A stretch of 23,760 nucleotides of DNA from UBA5359 sp002410925 [NCBI: bacterium UBP13_UBA5359]. Its GTDB lineage: Bacteria > UBP13 > UBA5359. Every line of letters begins with the position of its first letter. The first letter of the stretch is position 1. The notes under the pieces were generated by a model. The model did no database searches, was not told the origin of the DNA, and saw nothing but the letters and a program-made list of their open reading frames with translations. The stretch spans positions 1 through 23,760 of the forward strand of contig DHPR01000038.1 in the NCBI GenBank assembly GCA_002410925.1. The letters are read 5' to 3'. The translations under genes were made by a program, and so were the position numbers. Below are positions 1-6,920 of this stretch, in pieces.

Positions 1-23
1 TTATCAGCGCTATTGAAGAATAA
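1..23 (+). CDS. C-terminal end of an upstream gene, probably tuf (EF-Tu), partial
   Basis: The first 23 bases read as an open frame ending in Ile-Ser-Ala-Ile-Glu-Glu followed by TAA at 21-23. An acidic Ile/Glu-rich tail of this kind resembles the end of EF-Tu, and tuf is the usual gene just before rpsJ in Bacillota. Only six residues are visible, so the call rests mainly on gene order. A 5-bp hairpin (32-36 with 40-44, loop TAA) lies in the 50-base gap before rpsJ; it is too short to call a terminator. Confidence 0.35.
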
Positions 24-73
24 TGCCTCTGCCGGCTAAGCCGGAAAGGATACCTGAATCAAGGGAGTAAGAG

Positions 74-382
74 ATGGCAAAGCAGAAGATAAGAATACGT
101 CTTAAAGCGTATGATCACAAATTGCTCGATCAGTCGGCCAAAACTATAGTTGATACGGCAAAAAGAACGGGGGCGTCAGTGGCAGGGCCTGTGCCGCTGC
201 CGACAGAGAAGAACGTATACTGCGTTTTACGTTCGCCGCATGTCGATAAGGAATCCCGCGAGCACTTTGAAATGAGGATTCACAAGCGATTGATCGACAT
301 CTTGAGCCCGGCAGCTAAAACGGTTGATGCTTTGATGCGGTTGGATTTGCCGGCCGGTGTGGATATAGAGATTAAGCTCTGA
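74..382 (+). CDS. rpsJ: 30S ribosomal protein S10 (NusE)
   Basis: The 102-residue product is a full-length S10, which binds the 3' major domain of 16S rRNA in the 30S head. In many bacteria it also pairs with NusB in rRNA antitermination. The N-terminus ([15 protein letters not shown]) and the stretch [19 protein letters not shown] around residues 54-72 are typical of S10. Translation starts at ATG 74 after a GGGAG-type binding site (64-68). It is the first complete gene of the S10 block. An unusually long 193-base spacer follows before rplC, so L3 translation is probably not directly coupled to S10. Confidence 0.97.
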   Translation: MAKQKIRIRLKAYDHKLLDQSAKTIVDTAKRTGASVAGPVPLPTEKNVYCVLRSPHVDKESREHFEMRIHKRLIDILSPAAKTVDALMRLDLPAGVDIEIKL

Positions 383-575
383 GTCATTGCTTGGGCAGAG
401 AGGCGGTAGGGTTCAATGCCCGAAAGTTCAGGGTTCAAAGGTTGCCAGGCATGATGACCGGAGCGTTATCCTGAAAGGGTTAAGCTTTTCATCGACGTAG
501 CTTTTGAACTATGAGCGTTAATTCGGGACGTGGCCGATGTTATCCGCCTTCGGCCTGATATGAGAGGTTAAGATT
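383..575 (+). promoter_or_regulatory. Long structured spacer between rpsJ and rplC
   Basis: This 193-base spacer has no convincing gene. AGGGTTCAA occurs twice in the same orientation (408-416 and 430-438). The second copy lies in 433-441, which can form nine pairs (one G-U) with 501-509 (CTTTTGAAC) across a 59-base loop. The first copy can pair with the core of the same 3' segment, so the two would compete. GGCCGA (532-537) pairs with TCGGCC (550-555) to form a hairpin just ahead of the rplC binding site (AGAGG near 561-566). Bases 424-444 also read as degenerate 7-mers. A regulatory leader is possible but not shown; no clear promoter was seen. Confidence 0.4.
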
Positions 576-1199
576 ATGGCAATCGGAATTATAGGGAAAA
601 AATTGGGCATGACCCAGATTTTTAATAGTGACGGCAGGATTGTTCCGGTAACCGTTATTGAAGCGGGGCCATGTAAGGTGGTCCAGGTGAAAAACCGGGA
701 TAAGGACGGTTATTCGGCTATACAGCTTGGCTTTGGAGCAGCAAAGGAGCATAAAGTAATAAAGCCTTTGAAGGGGCATTATGCTAAGGTGAATCTGAAG
801 CCTATGCGTTATCTCAAAGAGTTCAGGCTGAAAGATGCATCATCCTATGAGAGTGGACAGGATATTACTCCATCCATTTTTAACGAGGGTGAGAAAGTCA
901 GTGTCACCGGTATCTCCAAAGGTAAAGGATTTGCCGGTAGCATAAAGCGCCATCACTTCAGGAGCGGGCCTACCAGCCATGGCTCCATGCACCATCGTAA
1001 GCCGGCCTCGGCTGGTGCTACAGACGCAGCGAGAGTCTTCAAGGGAAAGCGTAGTCCGGGACGTATGGGCGGCGATCAGGTAACGGTTAAAGGGCTGAAA
1101 GTAGTAAGAGCCGATGCAGAGCGTAATCTGTTACTGATAAAGGGTGCCGTCCCAGGACCGACGGGCGGATTGGTCGTAATCCGTAAAGCAAGTGAGTAG
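576..1199 (+). CDS. rplC: 50S ribosomal protein L3
   Basis: The 207-residue product is L3, an early 23S rRNA binder whose central extension reaches towards the peptidyl transferase centre. The N-terminus [16 protein letters not shown] is the L3 signature. The conserved region with [11 protein letters not shown] and [11 protein letters not shown] is at about residues 113-138, and the [15 protein letters not shown] segment is near 158-172. The start is ATG 576, preceded by AGAGG and the structured spacer described above. rplD follows after 17 bases with its own strong binding site. Confidence 0.97.
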   Translation: MAIGIIGKKLGMTQIFNSDGRIVPVTVIEAGPCKVVQVKNRDKDGYSAIQLGFGAAKEHKVIKPLKGHYAKVNLKPMRYLKEFRLKDASSYESGQDITPSIFNEGEKVSVTGISKGKGFAGSIKRHHFRSGPTSHGSMHHRKPASAGATDAARVFKGKRSPGRMGGDQVTVKGLKVVRADAERNLLLIKGAVPGPTGGLVVIRKASE

Positions 1200-1216
1200 T
1201 TTAGGAGGAAGCCGTT

Positions 1217-1843
1217 ATGCCTCAGGTTTCTGTATATGATATAAAAGGCGAAGTAGTCGGCACCAGAGATCTCAATGATGCGGTGTTTGGAGCGGAAGTG
1301 AATCGTAATGCTGTTCATAGCTCCGTTATCCGGCAGCTGGCAGGAAGACGCATCGGTAATGCCGATACCAAAACAAGAGGAGAAGTCAGTGGCGGCGGCA
1401 AGAAGCCGTGGCGCCAGAAAGGAACCGGAAGAGCGAGACATGGAAGCACCAGGTCTCCCATATGGACCGGTGGCGGTACTGTTTTTGGGCCACATCCTCG
1501 TTCCTATGCCAGGGGATTGCCCAAGAAAGTCCGGCGCTTGGCTTTGGTGTCAGCTCTCTCTGATAAGGCAAGCAAAGACGCTATAAAAATCATGGATGGG
1601 CTGGCTGTTGATAAGCCGAAGACAAGTACTATGGCGGCATTGATGGGTAAATTTGATGTAAGCGGCAATATACTGTTGGTGCTTGACGGGCGTGATGTCA
1701 ATATAGAGAAATCCGTTGCCAATATTCCTTGGGTAAAGTCCATTCTGGTTGATAATCTAAACGTCTTTGATATTCTGAACAGCGAATTATTGCTATTAAC
1801 CAAAGAGGCCGCCGACAGGCTGGAGGAGGCGTACGTATTATGA
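1217..1843 (+). CDS. rplD: 50S ribosomal protein L4
   Basis: The 208-residue L4 binds domain I of 23S rRNA and lines the exit tunnel. In E. coli it also represses the S10 operon, but nothing here shows whether that applies. The tunnel loop is visible at about residues 57-86: [18 protein letters not shown], then [11 protein letters not shown]. The start ATG 1217 follows TAGGAGG (GGAGG at 1203-1207). The stop overlaps the rplW start in an ATGA (1840-1843), which implies translational coupling. Confidence 0.97.
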   Translation: MPQVSVYDIKGEVVGTRDLNDAVFGAEVNRNAVHSSVIRQLAGRRIGNADTKTRGEVSGGGKKPWRQKGTGRARHGSTRSPIWTGGGTVFGPHPRSYARGLPKKVRRLALVSALSDKASKDAIKIMDGLAVDKPKTSTMAALMGKFDVSGNILLVLDGRDVNIEKSVANIPWVKSILVDNLNVFDILNSELLLLTKEAADRLEEAYVL

Positions 1844-2127
1844 GGTCAGCCAGAGATATAATTATCAGGCCTATCGTGTCGGAAAAGAGTATGCGCGAGG
1901 CCGAAATTGGAAAATATATATTTGAAGTAGATAAAACGGCCAATAAAATAGAGATCAAGCAGGCCGTTGAAGAGATCTTTAAAGTCAAGGTTAAGAGCGT
2001 CAATACTATGACTATACCTGGCAAAATGAAGAGAGTCCGTTTTCAGGCCGGCAAGACGCCGGATTGGAAAAAGGCTGTTGTTACGCTGGTGAAAGGTCAT
2101 AAGATAGAGCTGTTTGAAGGCGCTTGA
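1840..2127 (+). CDS. rplW: 50S ribosomal protein L23
   Basis: The 95-residue L23 sits at the tunnel exit, where trigger factor and signal recognition particle dock. The family pattern is clear: [13 protein letters not shown] at residues 5-17, [20 protein letters not shown] in the middle and [16 protein letters not shown] near the end. It overlaps rplD by four bases, with its binding site (GGAGG) inside the end of rplD. rplB begins 14 bases downstream. Confidence 0.97.
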   Translation: MRSARDIIIRPIVSEKSMREAEIGKYIFEVDKTANKIEIKQAVEEIFKVKVKSVNTMTIPGKMKRVRFQAGKTPDWKKAVVTLVKGHKIELFEGA

Positions 2128-2141
2128 AAGGAGTTTAAGCG

Positions 2142-2966
2142 ATGGCCGTTAAGAAGTTCAAACCGACATCTCCCGGCAGAAGGTTCATGGTAGCGCCGGC
2201 TTATGATGATATTACGGTGGCCAATCCGGAGAAGTCGTTGACGGCTCCACTGAAGAAAACCGGCGGCAGAAATGCTCAAGGCAGGGTAACTGCAAGGCAC
2301 CGTGGGGGAGGCAATAAGCGCCTTTATCGTATAATTGATTTTAAGCGTGATAAGCAGGGCATACCTGCCAGGGTCGCTACGATTGAGTATGACCCGAACC
2401 GATCGGCTAGAATAGCGCTGCTCAATTATGCCGATGGTGAGAAGAGATATATCGTAGCGCCGCAGGGATTAAAGGTAGGAGCTACGGTTATTTCAGGCAC
2501 CGGCGTAGACATAAGCCCCGGAAACAGTATGCCGTTGAGATACATACCTTCCGGTAGCTTCATCCATAATATTGAGTTAAAGCCCGGACGCGGCGGGCAG
2601 ATAGTGCGTTCGGCCGGTGGATCAGCGCAGCTTCTGGCTAAAGAGGGGAATTATGCTCACCTTAGATTGCCGTCCGGTGAAGTACGCTTGGTACATCTTG
2701 ATTGTATGGCTACCGTAGGCCAGATAGGCAATATGGAGCATAGCCTGATATCGCACGGTAAAGCCGGTAAGAAGCGCTGGCTCGGGTCACGGCCTGCAGT
2801 GCGTGGCGTAGTGATGAATCCTAATGATCACCCGCATGGCGGCGGTGAAGGCAAGGCACCTATCGGGCGTAAAAGCCCTGTGTCGCCCTGGGGTAAGCCG
2901 ACACTGGGTTATAAAACCCGCAAAAGGAAGCCCAGTGACAGTATGATTGTCAGAAAGCGTAAATAA
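2142..2966 (+). CDS. rplB: 50S ribosomal protein L2
   Basis: The 274-residue L2 is a large-subunit core protein next to the peptidyl transferase centre and is needed for subunit association. The RNA-binding core ([13 protein letters not shown], residues 51-63) and the C-terminal region with [15 protein letters not shown] (227-240) are intact. They include the conserved histidines H230 and H232; the latter region corresponds to the functionally important His of E. coli L2. The C-terminus MIVRKRK is typical. A GGAG binding site precedes ATG 2142. Confidence 0.98.
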   Translation: MAVKKFKPTSPGRRFMVAPAYDDITVANPEKSLTAPLKKTGGRNAQGRVTARHRGGGNKRLYRIIDFKRDKQGIPARVATIEYDPNRSARIALLNYADGEKRYIVAPQGLKVGATVISGTGVDISPGNSMPLRYIPSGSFIHNIELKPGRGGQIVRSAGGSAQLLAKEGNYAHLRLPSGEVRLVHLDCMATVGQIGNMEHSLISHGKAGKKRWLGSRPAVRGVVMNPNDHPHGGGEGKAPIGRKSPVSPWGKPTLGYKTRKRKPSDSMIVRKRK

Positions 2967-2978
2967 GGAGGCAGGGCT

Positions 2979-3263
2979 TTGAGTAGATCCTTGAAAAAGG
3001 GCCCTTATGTTGAAGAGAGCCTGATGAAAAAGATTGAAGAGATGAATACCAAGAATGAGAAGCGCCTTGTGAAGACCTGGTCGCGCCGTTCGACCGTATT
3101 CCCGCAGATGATTGGCCATACCATAGCCATTCATGATGGGCGAAAGCATGTGCCGATCTATATCTCCGATAATATGGTCGGTCATAAGCTGGGTGAATTT
3201 GTGCCGACACGCTTCTTCAGAGGTCATGGATCTCATACAGAGCGTTCAACGTCTTTGAAATAA
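2979..3263 (+). CDS. rpsS: 30S ribosomal protein S19
   Basis: The 94-residue S19 sits in the 30S head and forms a complex with S13. The start is TTG 2979, with TAAGGAGG (2964-2971) seven bases upstream, giving the standard N-terminus [13 protein letters not shown]. The motif [23 protein letters not shown] (residues 30-52) is the family core, and the C-terminal GHKLGEF/RTRFFRGH-type segment is present. A 133-base repeat-bearing gap follows before rplV. Confidence 0.97.
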   Translation: MSRSLKKGPYVEESLMKKIEEMNTKNEKRLVKTWSRRSTVFPQMIGHTIAIHDGRKHVPIYISDNMVGHKLGEFVPTRFFRGHGSHTERSTSLK

Positions 3264-3396
3264 CCGGCAGCATCTGCTTGCGAGCGGATGTCTGCTTGTA
3301 GCTTGCGGCTTGCGACTCACTCCGGATATGCGATCCGTGCTTAAGAGGGGTGATAAACGCTGACATCAAGTTTGAGTAAATGTGGAGGTAAGCGTT
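3264..3396 (+). repeat. rpsS-rplV spacer with hairpins and degenerate 7-nt tandem repeats
   Basis: CATCTGCT (3271-3278) pairs with AGCGGATG (3283-3290) through a UGCG loop, giving eight pairs with one G-U. From 3291 the sequence reads as four consecutive degenerate 7-mers: TCTGCTT, GTAGCTT, GCGGCTT, GCGACTC (3291-3318). GCTTGCG is an exact tandem pair at 3301-3314, with a further copy at 3276-3282. A second small hairpin is formed by CGGAT (3323-3327) and ATCCG (3333-3337). I see no gene. The rplV binding site GGAGG is at 3384-3388. Confidence 0.5.
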
Positions 3397-3729
3397 ATGG
3401 AGGCAAAGGCCAGCGCAAAATATGTGCGGATAGCTCCTAGAAAGGTCCGTTTTGTTATGGAACTTATCAGGGGGAAACGTGTTGATGATGCTATAAATAT
3501 TTTAAAATTCACGCCTAATATGGCTGCTAAGGCTATTGAAAAGGTAGTGCGATCGGCTGCTGCCAATGCCGAACATAATATGGCTGCTGATCGCGAACGT
3601 CTTTCGGTAAGTCGAGCCTTTGTCGATGAAGGTCCGACCATGAAGCGTTTCCTGCCCAGAGCGCACGGCAGAGCCAACAGAATAAGAAAGCGCACTAGCC
3701 ATATTACGGTGGTAGTGAGCGATAAATAA
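3397..3729 (+). CDS. rplV: 50S ribosomal protein L22
   Basis: The 110-residue L22 contacts all 23S domains, and its beta-hairpin lines the exit tunnel. The start at ATG 3397 gives [18 protein letters not shown], the standard beginning, with GGAGG eight bases upstream; an in-frame upstream GTG/ATG option lacks proper spacing. The C-terminal half carries the hairpin region [20 protein letters not shown] and ends [16 protein letters not shown] as expected. A 119-base spacer separates it from rpsC. Confidence 0.97.
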   Translation: MEAKASAKYVRIAPRKVRFVMELIRGKRVDDAINILKFTPNMAAKAIEKVVRSAAANAEHNMAADRERLSVSRAFVDEGPTMKRFLPRAHGRANRIRKRTSHITVVVSDK

Positions 3730-3779
3730 TCGGATAATGGCGGATGCGAATTGCAGCTATAGTATGAACTGAAGGCAAA

Positions 3780-3831
3780 TAATGCAAATGTGGAGCATTA
3801 GTGAGAGACAAGCACCCGGGTTCCGCATTTG
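3780..3831 (+). promoter_or_regulatory. Alternative inverted repeats in the rpsC leader
   Basis: TAATGC (3780-3785) can pair with GCATTA (3795-3800). Alternatively CAAATGTGG (3785-3793) can pair with CCGCATTTG (3823-3831; nine pairs, one G-U). The two share base 3785 and the second uses the loop of the first, so they would compete or form a pseudoknot. The second stem ends five bases before the rpsC binding site (GGAGG, 3836-3840). This is a possible translational leader, seen by eye only. Confidence 0.3.
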
Positions 3832-3848
3832 AAATGGAGGAAACGGAT

Positions 3849-4544
3849 TTGGGACAGAAGGTACACCCTTACGGGTTACGGCTGGGAATTATAAAGGGCT
3901 GGAAGAGCAAGTGGTTCGATAAGCGTAACTACACGGAGAATCTGCATGAGGATTTAAATCTGAGGAAATATATCAAGGAACGTCTCTATAATGCTGGTAT
4001 TGCTGATATATTGATCGAGCGCCCGGGTAATAAGCTTAGGATAACCATAATTGCGGCTAAGCCTGGTATGATAATCGGGCGTGGAGGCAAGGGTGTCGAT
4101 GATCTCAGGCTGGCGCTTGAGAAGCAGATAGGCAAGCCCGTTTCGCTTAATATTGAAGAGATAAAGAAGGCGGATCTCGATGCTCAATTGGTAGCTGAGA
4201 GCATTGCCGCACAGCTGGAAAAACGAACATCCTTCAGACGTGCTATGAAACAGGCTGTTTCAAGGGCCATGAAGATGGGAGCTAAGGGTGTAAAAGTGGG
4301 ATGTAGTGGTCGTTTGGGTGGTGCGGAAATGTCCCGCAGCGAGAGCTATAAAGAAGGTAAGATACCGCTGCATACTCTGCGCGCCGATATTGATTACGGT
4401 AACACAGAGGCAGTTACCACTTATGGTCAGATAGGAGTCAAGGTTTGGATATATAAGGGCGAGGTGCTGCCTGAATTGAAGAAGCCTGCAGGTCAGGTCG
4501 TCTCGGAACAGGTTCCGGCGGCTGTTTCTACCGGAAAGGAGTAA
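3849..4544 (+). CDS. rpsC: 30S ribosomal protein S3
   Basis: S3 lies at the mRNA entry site of the 30S head and takes part in mRNA unwinding. The start is placed at TTG 3849, giving [13 protein letters not shown], the universal S3 N-terminus, with GGAGG (3836-3840) eight bases upstream. A GTG at 3801 would add 16 residues unlike the family. The product is 231 residues. The type II KH domain with [10 protein letters not shown] (GRGG at about 77-80) and the C-terminal S3 domain ([22 protein letters not shown]) are intact. rplP starts six bases later. Confidence 0.97.
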   Translation: MGQKVHPYGLRLGIIKGWKSKWFDKRNYTENLHEDLNLRKYIKERLYNAGIADILIERPGNKLRITIIAAKPGMIIGRGGKGVDDLRLALEKQIGKPVSLNIEEIKKADLDAQLVAESIAAQLEKRTSFRRAMKQAVSRAMKMGAKGVKVGCSGRLGGAEMSRSESYKEGKIPLHTLRADIDYGNTEAVTTYGQIGVKVWIYKGEVLPELKKPAGQVVSEQVPAAVSTGKE

Positions 4545-4550
4545 GCGGTT

Positions 4551-4985
4551 ATGTTGATGCCCAAAAGAGTAAAGCATCGTAAGGTGCACCGCGGCAATAT
4601 GAGAGGCGATGCCAGGGGCGGGTTTGAAGTAGCCTTTGGTGATTATGGGATTAAGGCCCTTGAGCCTGGCTGGGTTACAAGCCAACAGATAGAGGCCGCA
4701 CGTATTGCAATCAACCGATATGTAAGGCGTGGTGGAAAGGTCTGGATAAGGATATTCCCAGATAAATCGGTAACGGCCAAGCCAGCTGAAACCCGTATGG
4801 GCAGCGGCAAGGGGGCGCCTGAATATTGGGTAGCCGTAGTAAGGCCCGGGCGCATACTCTTCGAAATATCCGGTGTGGAGCATGATACCGCCAAGGAAGC
4901 GATGCGCCTGGCATCGCACAAGCTTCCCATAAAGACGAAGTTTGTAGCCCGAGAAGAGATGGGTGGTGGTGTTAATGAAGCGTAG
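4551..4985 (+). CDS. rplP: 50S ribosomal protein L16
   Basis: The 144-residue L16 helps shape the A site and binds 5S and 23S rRNA. The N-terminus [15 protein letters not shown], the segment [30 protein letters not shown] (about 43-72) and the [15 protein letters not shown] region (83-97) are all conserved. ATG 4551 is preferred over ATG 4557 because AAAGGAG (4535-4541) is nine bases upstream of the first. The gene end overlaps rpmC by 11 bases, so the two are probably coupled. Confidence 0.97.
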   Translation: MLMPKRVKHRKVHRGNMRGDARGGFEVAFGDYGIKALEPGWVTSQQIEAARIAINRYVRRGGKVWIRIFPDKSVTAKPAETRMGSGKGAPEYWVAVVRPGRILFEISGVEHDTAKEAMRLASHKLPIKTKFVAREEMGGGVNEA

Positions 4986-5169
4986 TCAATTTAAAAATCA
5001 GCTAAAGGATATGAATTTGCAGGAGTTGGCTCTTAAATTGGCTGAGGCCAAGGAAGAGCTCTTTAACCTCCGCTTCAAAAGAGCAACCGGTAATCTTGAG
5101 AATCCTTCACGTATGCGAATGGTGAAGAAGGAGATTGCCAGAATAATGACCGTAATGGCGGAAAAGTAA
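4975..5169 (+). CDS. rpmC: 50S ribosomal protein L29
   Basis: The 64-residue L29 is a helical hairpin protein at the tunnel exit next to L23. The start ATG 4975 gives [21 protein letters not shown] codons at 4963-4969 are possible but would add residues not usual in the family. The core [32 protein letters not shown] is typical. The start lies inside the last codons of rplP with only a weak binding site (GGGTGG), so it probably depends on termination of L16 translation. Confidence 0.95.
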   Translation: MKRSQFKNQLKDMNLQELALKLAEAKEELFNLRFKRATGNLENPSRMRMVKKEIARIMTVMAEK

Positions 5170-5190
5170 GATACCGGTTAGAATTAATGC

Positions 5191-5221
5191 TTGGAACATA
5201 CGGCAGTGACGGGTGTTCCGA
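5191..5221 (+). promoter_or_regulatory. Hairpin in the rpmC-rpsQ spacer
   Basis: TTGGAACA (5191-5198) can pair with TGTTCCGA (5214-5221), eight pairs including one G-T, around a 15-base loop. The hairpin ends shortly before the rpsQ binding site AGGGGG (about 5229-5234). There is no T-run, so a terminator is unlikely. The role is unknown. Confidence 0.3.
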
Positions 5222-5242
5222 TACGATCAGGGGGATATTGGA

Positions 5243-5500
5243 ATGGAAAAGCGTGCGTTACGCAAAGTAAGAGAAGGTGTGGTAGTGAGTGATAAGATGG
5301 ATAAGACCATCACAGTAGCTGTTGAAACGCGCGTTCAGCACCCTCTCTACAAAAAATTCATTCGTAAAACTACGAAGTTTAAGGCGCATGATGAAGAGAA
5401 TCAGGCTCGCAATGGTGATGTTGTTCGCCTAATGGAAACCAGACCGTTAAGTAAGAACAAGAGATGGCGGTTGGTTCAGATTCTCAAGAAAGCAGAGTGA
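5243..5500 (+). CDS. rpsQ: 30S ribosomal protein S17
   Basis: The 85-residue S17 is an OB-fold primary binder of the 16S 5' domain. The start ATG 5243 ([19 protein letters not shown]) is preceded by AGGGGGAT; an in-frame upstream start at 5213 would add ten residues with no family support. The motifs [20 protein letters not shown] (about 20-39) and [21 protein letters not shown] (about 57-77) are diagnostic. rplN follows after 12 bases. Confidence 0.96.
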   Translation: MEKRALRKVREGVVVSDKMDKTITVAVETRVQHPLYKKFIRKTTKFKAHDEENQARNGDVVRLMETRPLSKNKRWRLVQILKKAE

Positions 5501-5512
5501 CGGAGGCAGGCA

Positions 5513-5884
5513 ATGATACAATCACAGAGCAGGTTAAAGGTTGCAGATAACTCTGGCGCACGAGTATTGATGTGTATACGGGTTCTAAAGGGTTCAGGCG
5601 CTCGTTATGCCGGAGTGGGCGATATAATTGTCGGAGTGGTAAAGCAAGCCATACCTAATGCCCCCGTAAAGAAGGGTGAAGTAGTCAAAGCTGTTGTGGT
5701 GCGTACCAATAAGGTTACCAAGCGTTCCGATGGTTCCTCCATACGATTTGATGATAATGCCGCGGTTATAATTAATGAGCAGAAGAACCCTCGTGGCACT
5801 CGTATCTTTGGGCCGGTAGCCAGAGAGCTCAGAGAAACGGGAGATTTCTCCAAGATTATATCTCTGGCACCTGAAGTTCTTTAA
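5513..5884 (+). CDS. rplN: 50S ribosomal protein L14
   Basis: The 123-residue L14 forms an inter-subunit bridge with 16S helix 14. It begins [17 protein letters not shown] and contains [15 protein letters not shown] (about 46-60), [24 protein letters not shown] (about 70-93) and the terminal GPVARELRE, all as expected. ATG 5513 has a GGAGG five bases upstream. The following 121-base spacer to rplX is long for this normally tight pair and contains a large imperfect hairpin. Confidence 0.97.
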   Translation: MIQSQSRLKVADNSGARVLMCIRVLKGSGARYAGVGDIIVGVVKQAIPNAPVKKGEVVKAVVVRTNKVTKRSDGSSIRFDDNAAVIINEQKNPRGTRIFGPVARELRETGDFSKIISLAPEVL

Positions 5885-5894
5885 AAGGTGTAAG

Positions 5895-5970
5895 GGCAGT
5901 AGCTGTTTAGGCTGTTAGGAAAATAGTTTCGGTTCGATAATCCGTTAACGCCGCTAAACTGCTAAATGCC
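5895..5970 (+). promoter_or_regulatory. Large imperfect hairpin between rplN and rplX
   Basis: GGCA (5895-5898), TAGC (5900-5903) and GTTTAG (5905-5910) pair in order with TGCC (5967-5970), GCTA (5961-5964) and CTAAAC (5954-5959), separated by small mismatches. Inside, GC and GTTA (5911-5917) can pair with TAAC and GC (5946-5951). The result is one 76-base hairpin. Short direct repeats sit in both arms (GCTGTTTAGG then GCTGTTAGG; GCTAAA twice). No T-run follows, so this is not a standard terminator. Confidence 0.4.
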
Positions 5971-6005
5971 TACAGCCCGGAAAGCTGAAAAAAGAGGTGT
6001 AGAGA

Positions 6006-6338
6006 TTGGGCACAAATAACAAAGTGCATGTAAAGAAAGGCGACATGGTTGCAATCCTGGCAGGTAAAGATAAGGGTAAGCAGGGTAAAGTTACGCGTGT
6101 TCTGCCAAAGACCGGTAGAGTCATTGTCGAAGGTGTTAACCTGGTAAAGAAGCACCTCAAGGCCGGACCTAAAATACGCCAGGCCGGAATAGTTTCTCAG
6201 GAGGCGCCGTTGCATAGCAGCAATGTAATGCTGATATGCTCGAAATGCGGTGCTCCGTCAAGAGTCGGCTTTGCTGTAACCGATGACAAAAAAGCAAGAG
6301 TTTGCAGAAAGTGCGGCGAGATAGCCGATAAGGTCTGA
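6006..6338 (+). CDS. rplX: 50S ribosomal protein L24, zinc-ribbon form
   Basis: The 110-residue L24 is an assembly-initiator protein of the large subunit. The start is TTG 6006, after AGAGGTG (5994-6000). The KOW motif ([20 protein letters not shown], about 10-29) is intact. The C-terminal part has four cysteines, C78/C81 and C100/C103, in a CxxC...CxxC zinc ribbon. This form is common in Clostridia and absent from some other lineages. rplE starts 26 bases downstream. Confidence 0.97.
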   Translation: MGTNNKVHVKKGDMVAILAGKDKGKQGKVTRVLPKTGRVIVEGVNLVKKHLKAGPKIRQAGIVSQEAPLHSSNVMLICSKCGAPSRVGFAVTDDKKARVCRKCGEIADKV

Positions 6339-6364
6339 GCAGGCGGATATGCGGGGAGGAAGAT

Positions 6365-6907
6365 ATGTCTAGATTAAAAGATAAGCATTCAAAGGAAATC
6401 ATACCTGCCATGATGGAACAATTCGGATTTAAAAATGTCATGCAGGTTCCAAAGGTAACAAAGATAGTTGTCAATATGGGTGTTGGTGACGCTATTCTGG
6501 ATCCCAAGCTTCTCGATGCGGCTGTGAATGATCTGGCGCTTATAACCGGGCAGCGGCCGTTGGTTACCAAAGCCAAGAAATCCATTGCCAGTTTTAAAAT
6601 TCGTGAGGGCATGTCTATTGGCTGTAAAGTGACGCTGCGCGGCGAAACCATGTATAGCTTTCTTGATAAATTAATAAACGCAGTTTTACCACGCGTGCGC
6701 GATTTTAGCGGGGTTTCTCCCAAGTCATTTGACGGCAGAGGGAATTATGCTCTCGGCCTGAAGGAGCAATTGATATTCCCTGAGATAGATTATGACAAGG
6801 TAGTCAAAATAAGGGGAATGGATATAATTATCGTTACCAGTAGTGATAATGATGACCAAGCTCGAGCATTGCTTGCAAAGATGGGTATGCCTTTCAAGGA
6901 AAGCTGA
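6365..6907 (+). CDS. rplE: 50S ribosomal protein L5
   Basis: The 180-residue L5 binds 5S rRNA and contacts the P-site tRNA. The family hallmarks are [16 protein letters not shown] (about 29-44), [21 protein letters not shown] (about 63-83), [23 protein letters not shown] (about 109-131) and the terminal GMPF. ATG 6365 follows GGGGAGGA. Normally rpsZ/rpsN follows directly. Here the rplE stop (6905-6907) is embedded in the binding site of an EF-G-like gene, so that gene is probably coupled to L5 translation. Confidence 0.97.
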   Translation: MSRLKDKHSKEIIPAMMEQFGFKNVMQVPKVTKIVVNMGVGDAILDPKLLDAAVNDLALITGQRPLVTKAKKSIASFKIREGMSIGCKVTLRGETMYSFLDKLINAVLPRVRDFSGVSPKSFDGRGNYALGLKEQLIFPEIDYDKVVKIRGMDIIIVTSSDNDDQARALLAKMGMPFKES

Positions 6908-6914
6908 GGAGGGG
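6907..6914 (+). promoter_or_regulatory. Strong ribosome binding site for the EF-G-like gene
   Basis: AGGAGGGG overlaps the last base of the rplE stop codon and matches the anti-Shine-Dalgarno core at six or more positions. Counting from GGAGG (6908-6912), an 8-base spacer leads to ACG 6921 in the EF-G frame, the same spacing seen for rpsC and rplV here. No ATG, GTG or TTG lies 4-14 bases downstream in any frame suited to EF-G. This site therefore decides the unusual start proposed for the next gene. Confidence 0.7.
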
Positions 6915-6920
6915 ATTACA

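Noticed and set aside
32-44. Terminator between tuf and rpsJ
   Set aside because: The stem is only 5 bp with a 3-base loop and no T-tract follows. The genes are probably co-transcribed.
1076-1495. Minus-strand open frame of 139 codons across rplC-rplD
   Set aside because: It lies opposite two certain ribosomal-protein genes, has no binding site and resembles no protein family. The same applies to other opposite-strand frames, such as 4260-4919, 6169-6723 and 16068-16700.
6843-6920. ATG 6843/6849/6852 or TTG 6873 as the start of the EF-G-like gene
   Set aside because: They lie inside the rplE coding sequence, have no binding site, and would add 16-26 residues unlike EF-G N-termini. They are the choice a default gene caller may make, so the point is noted.
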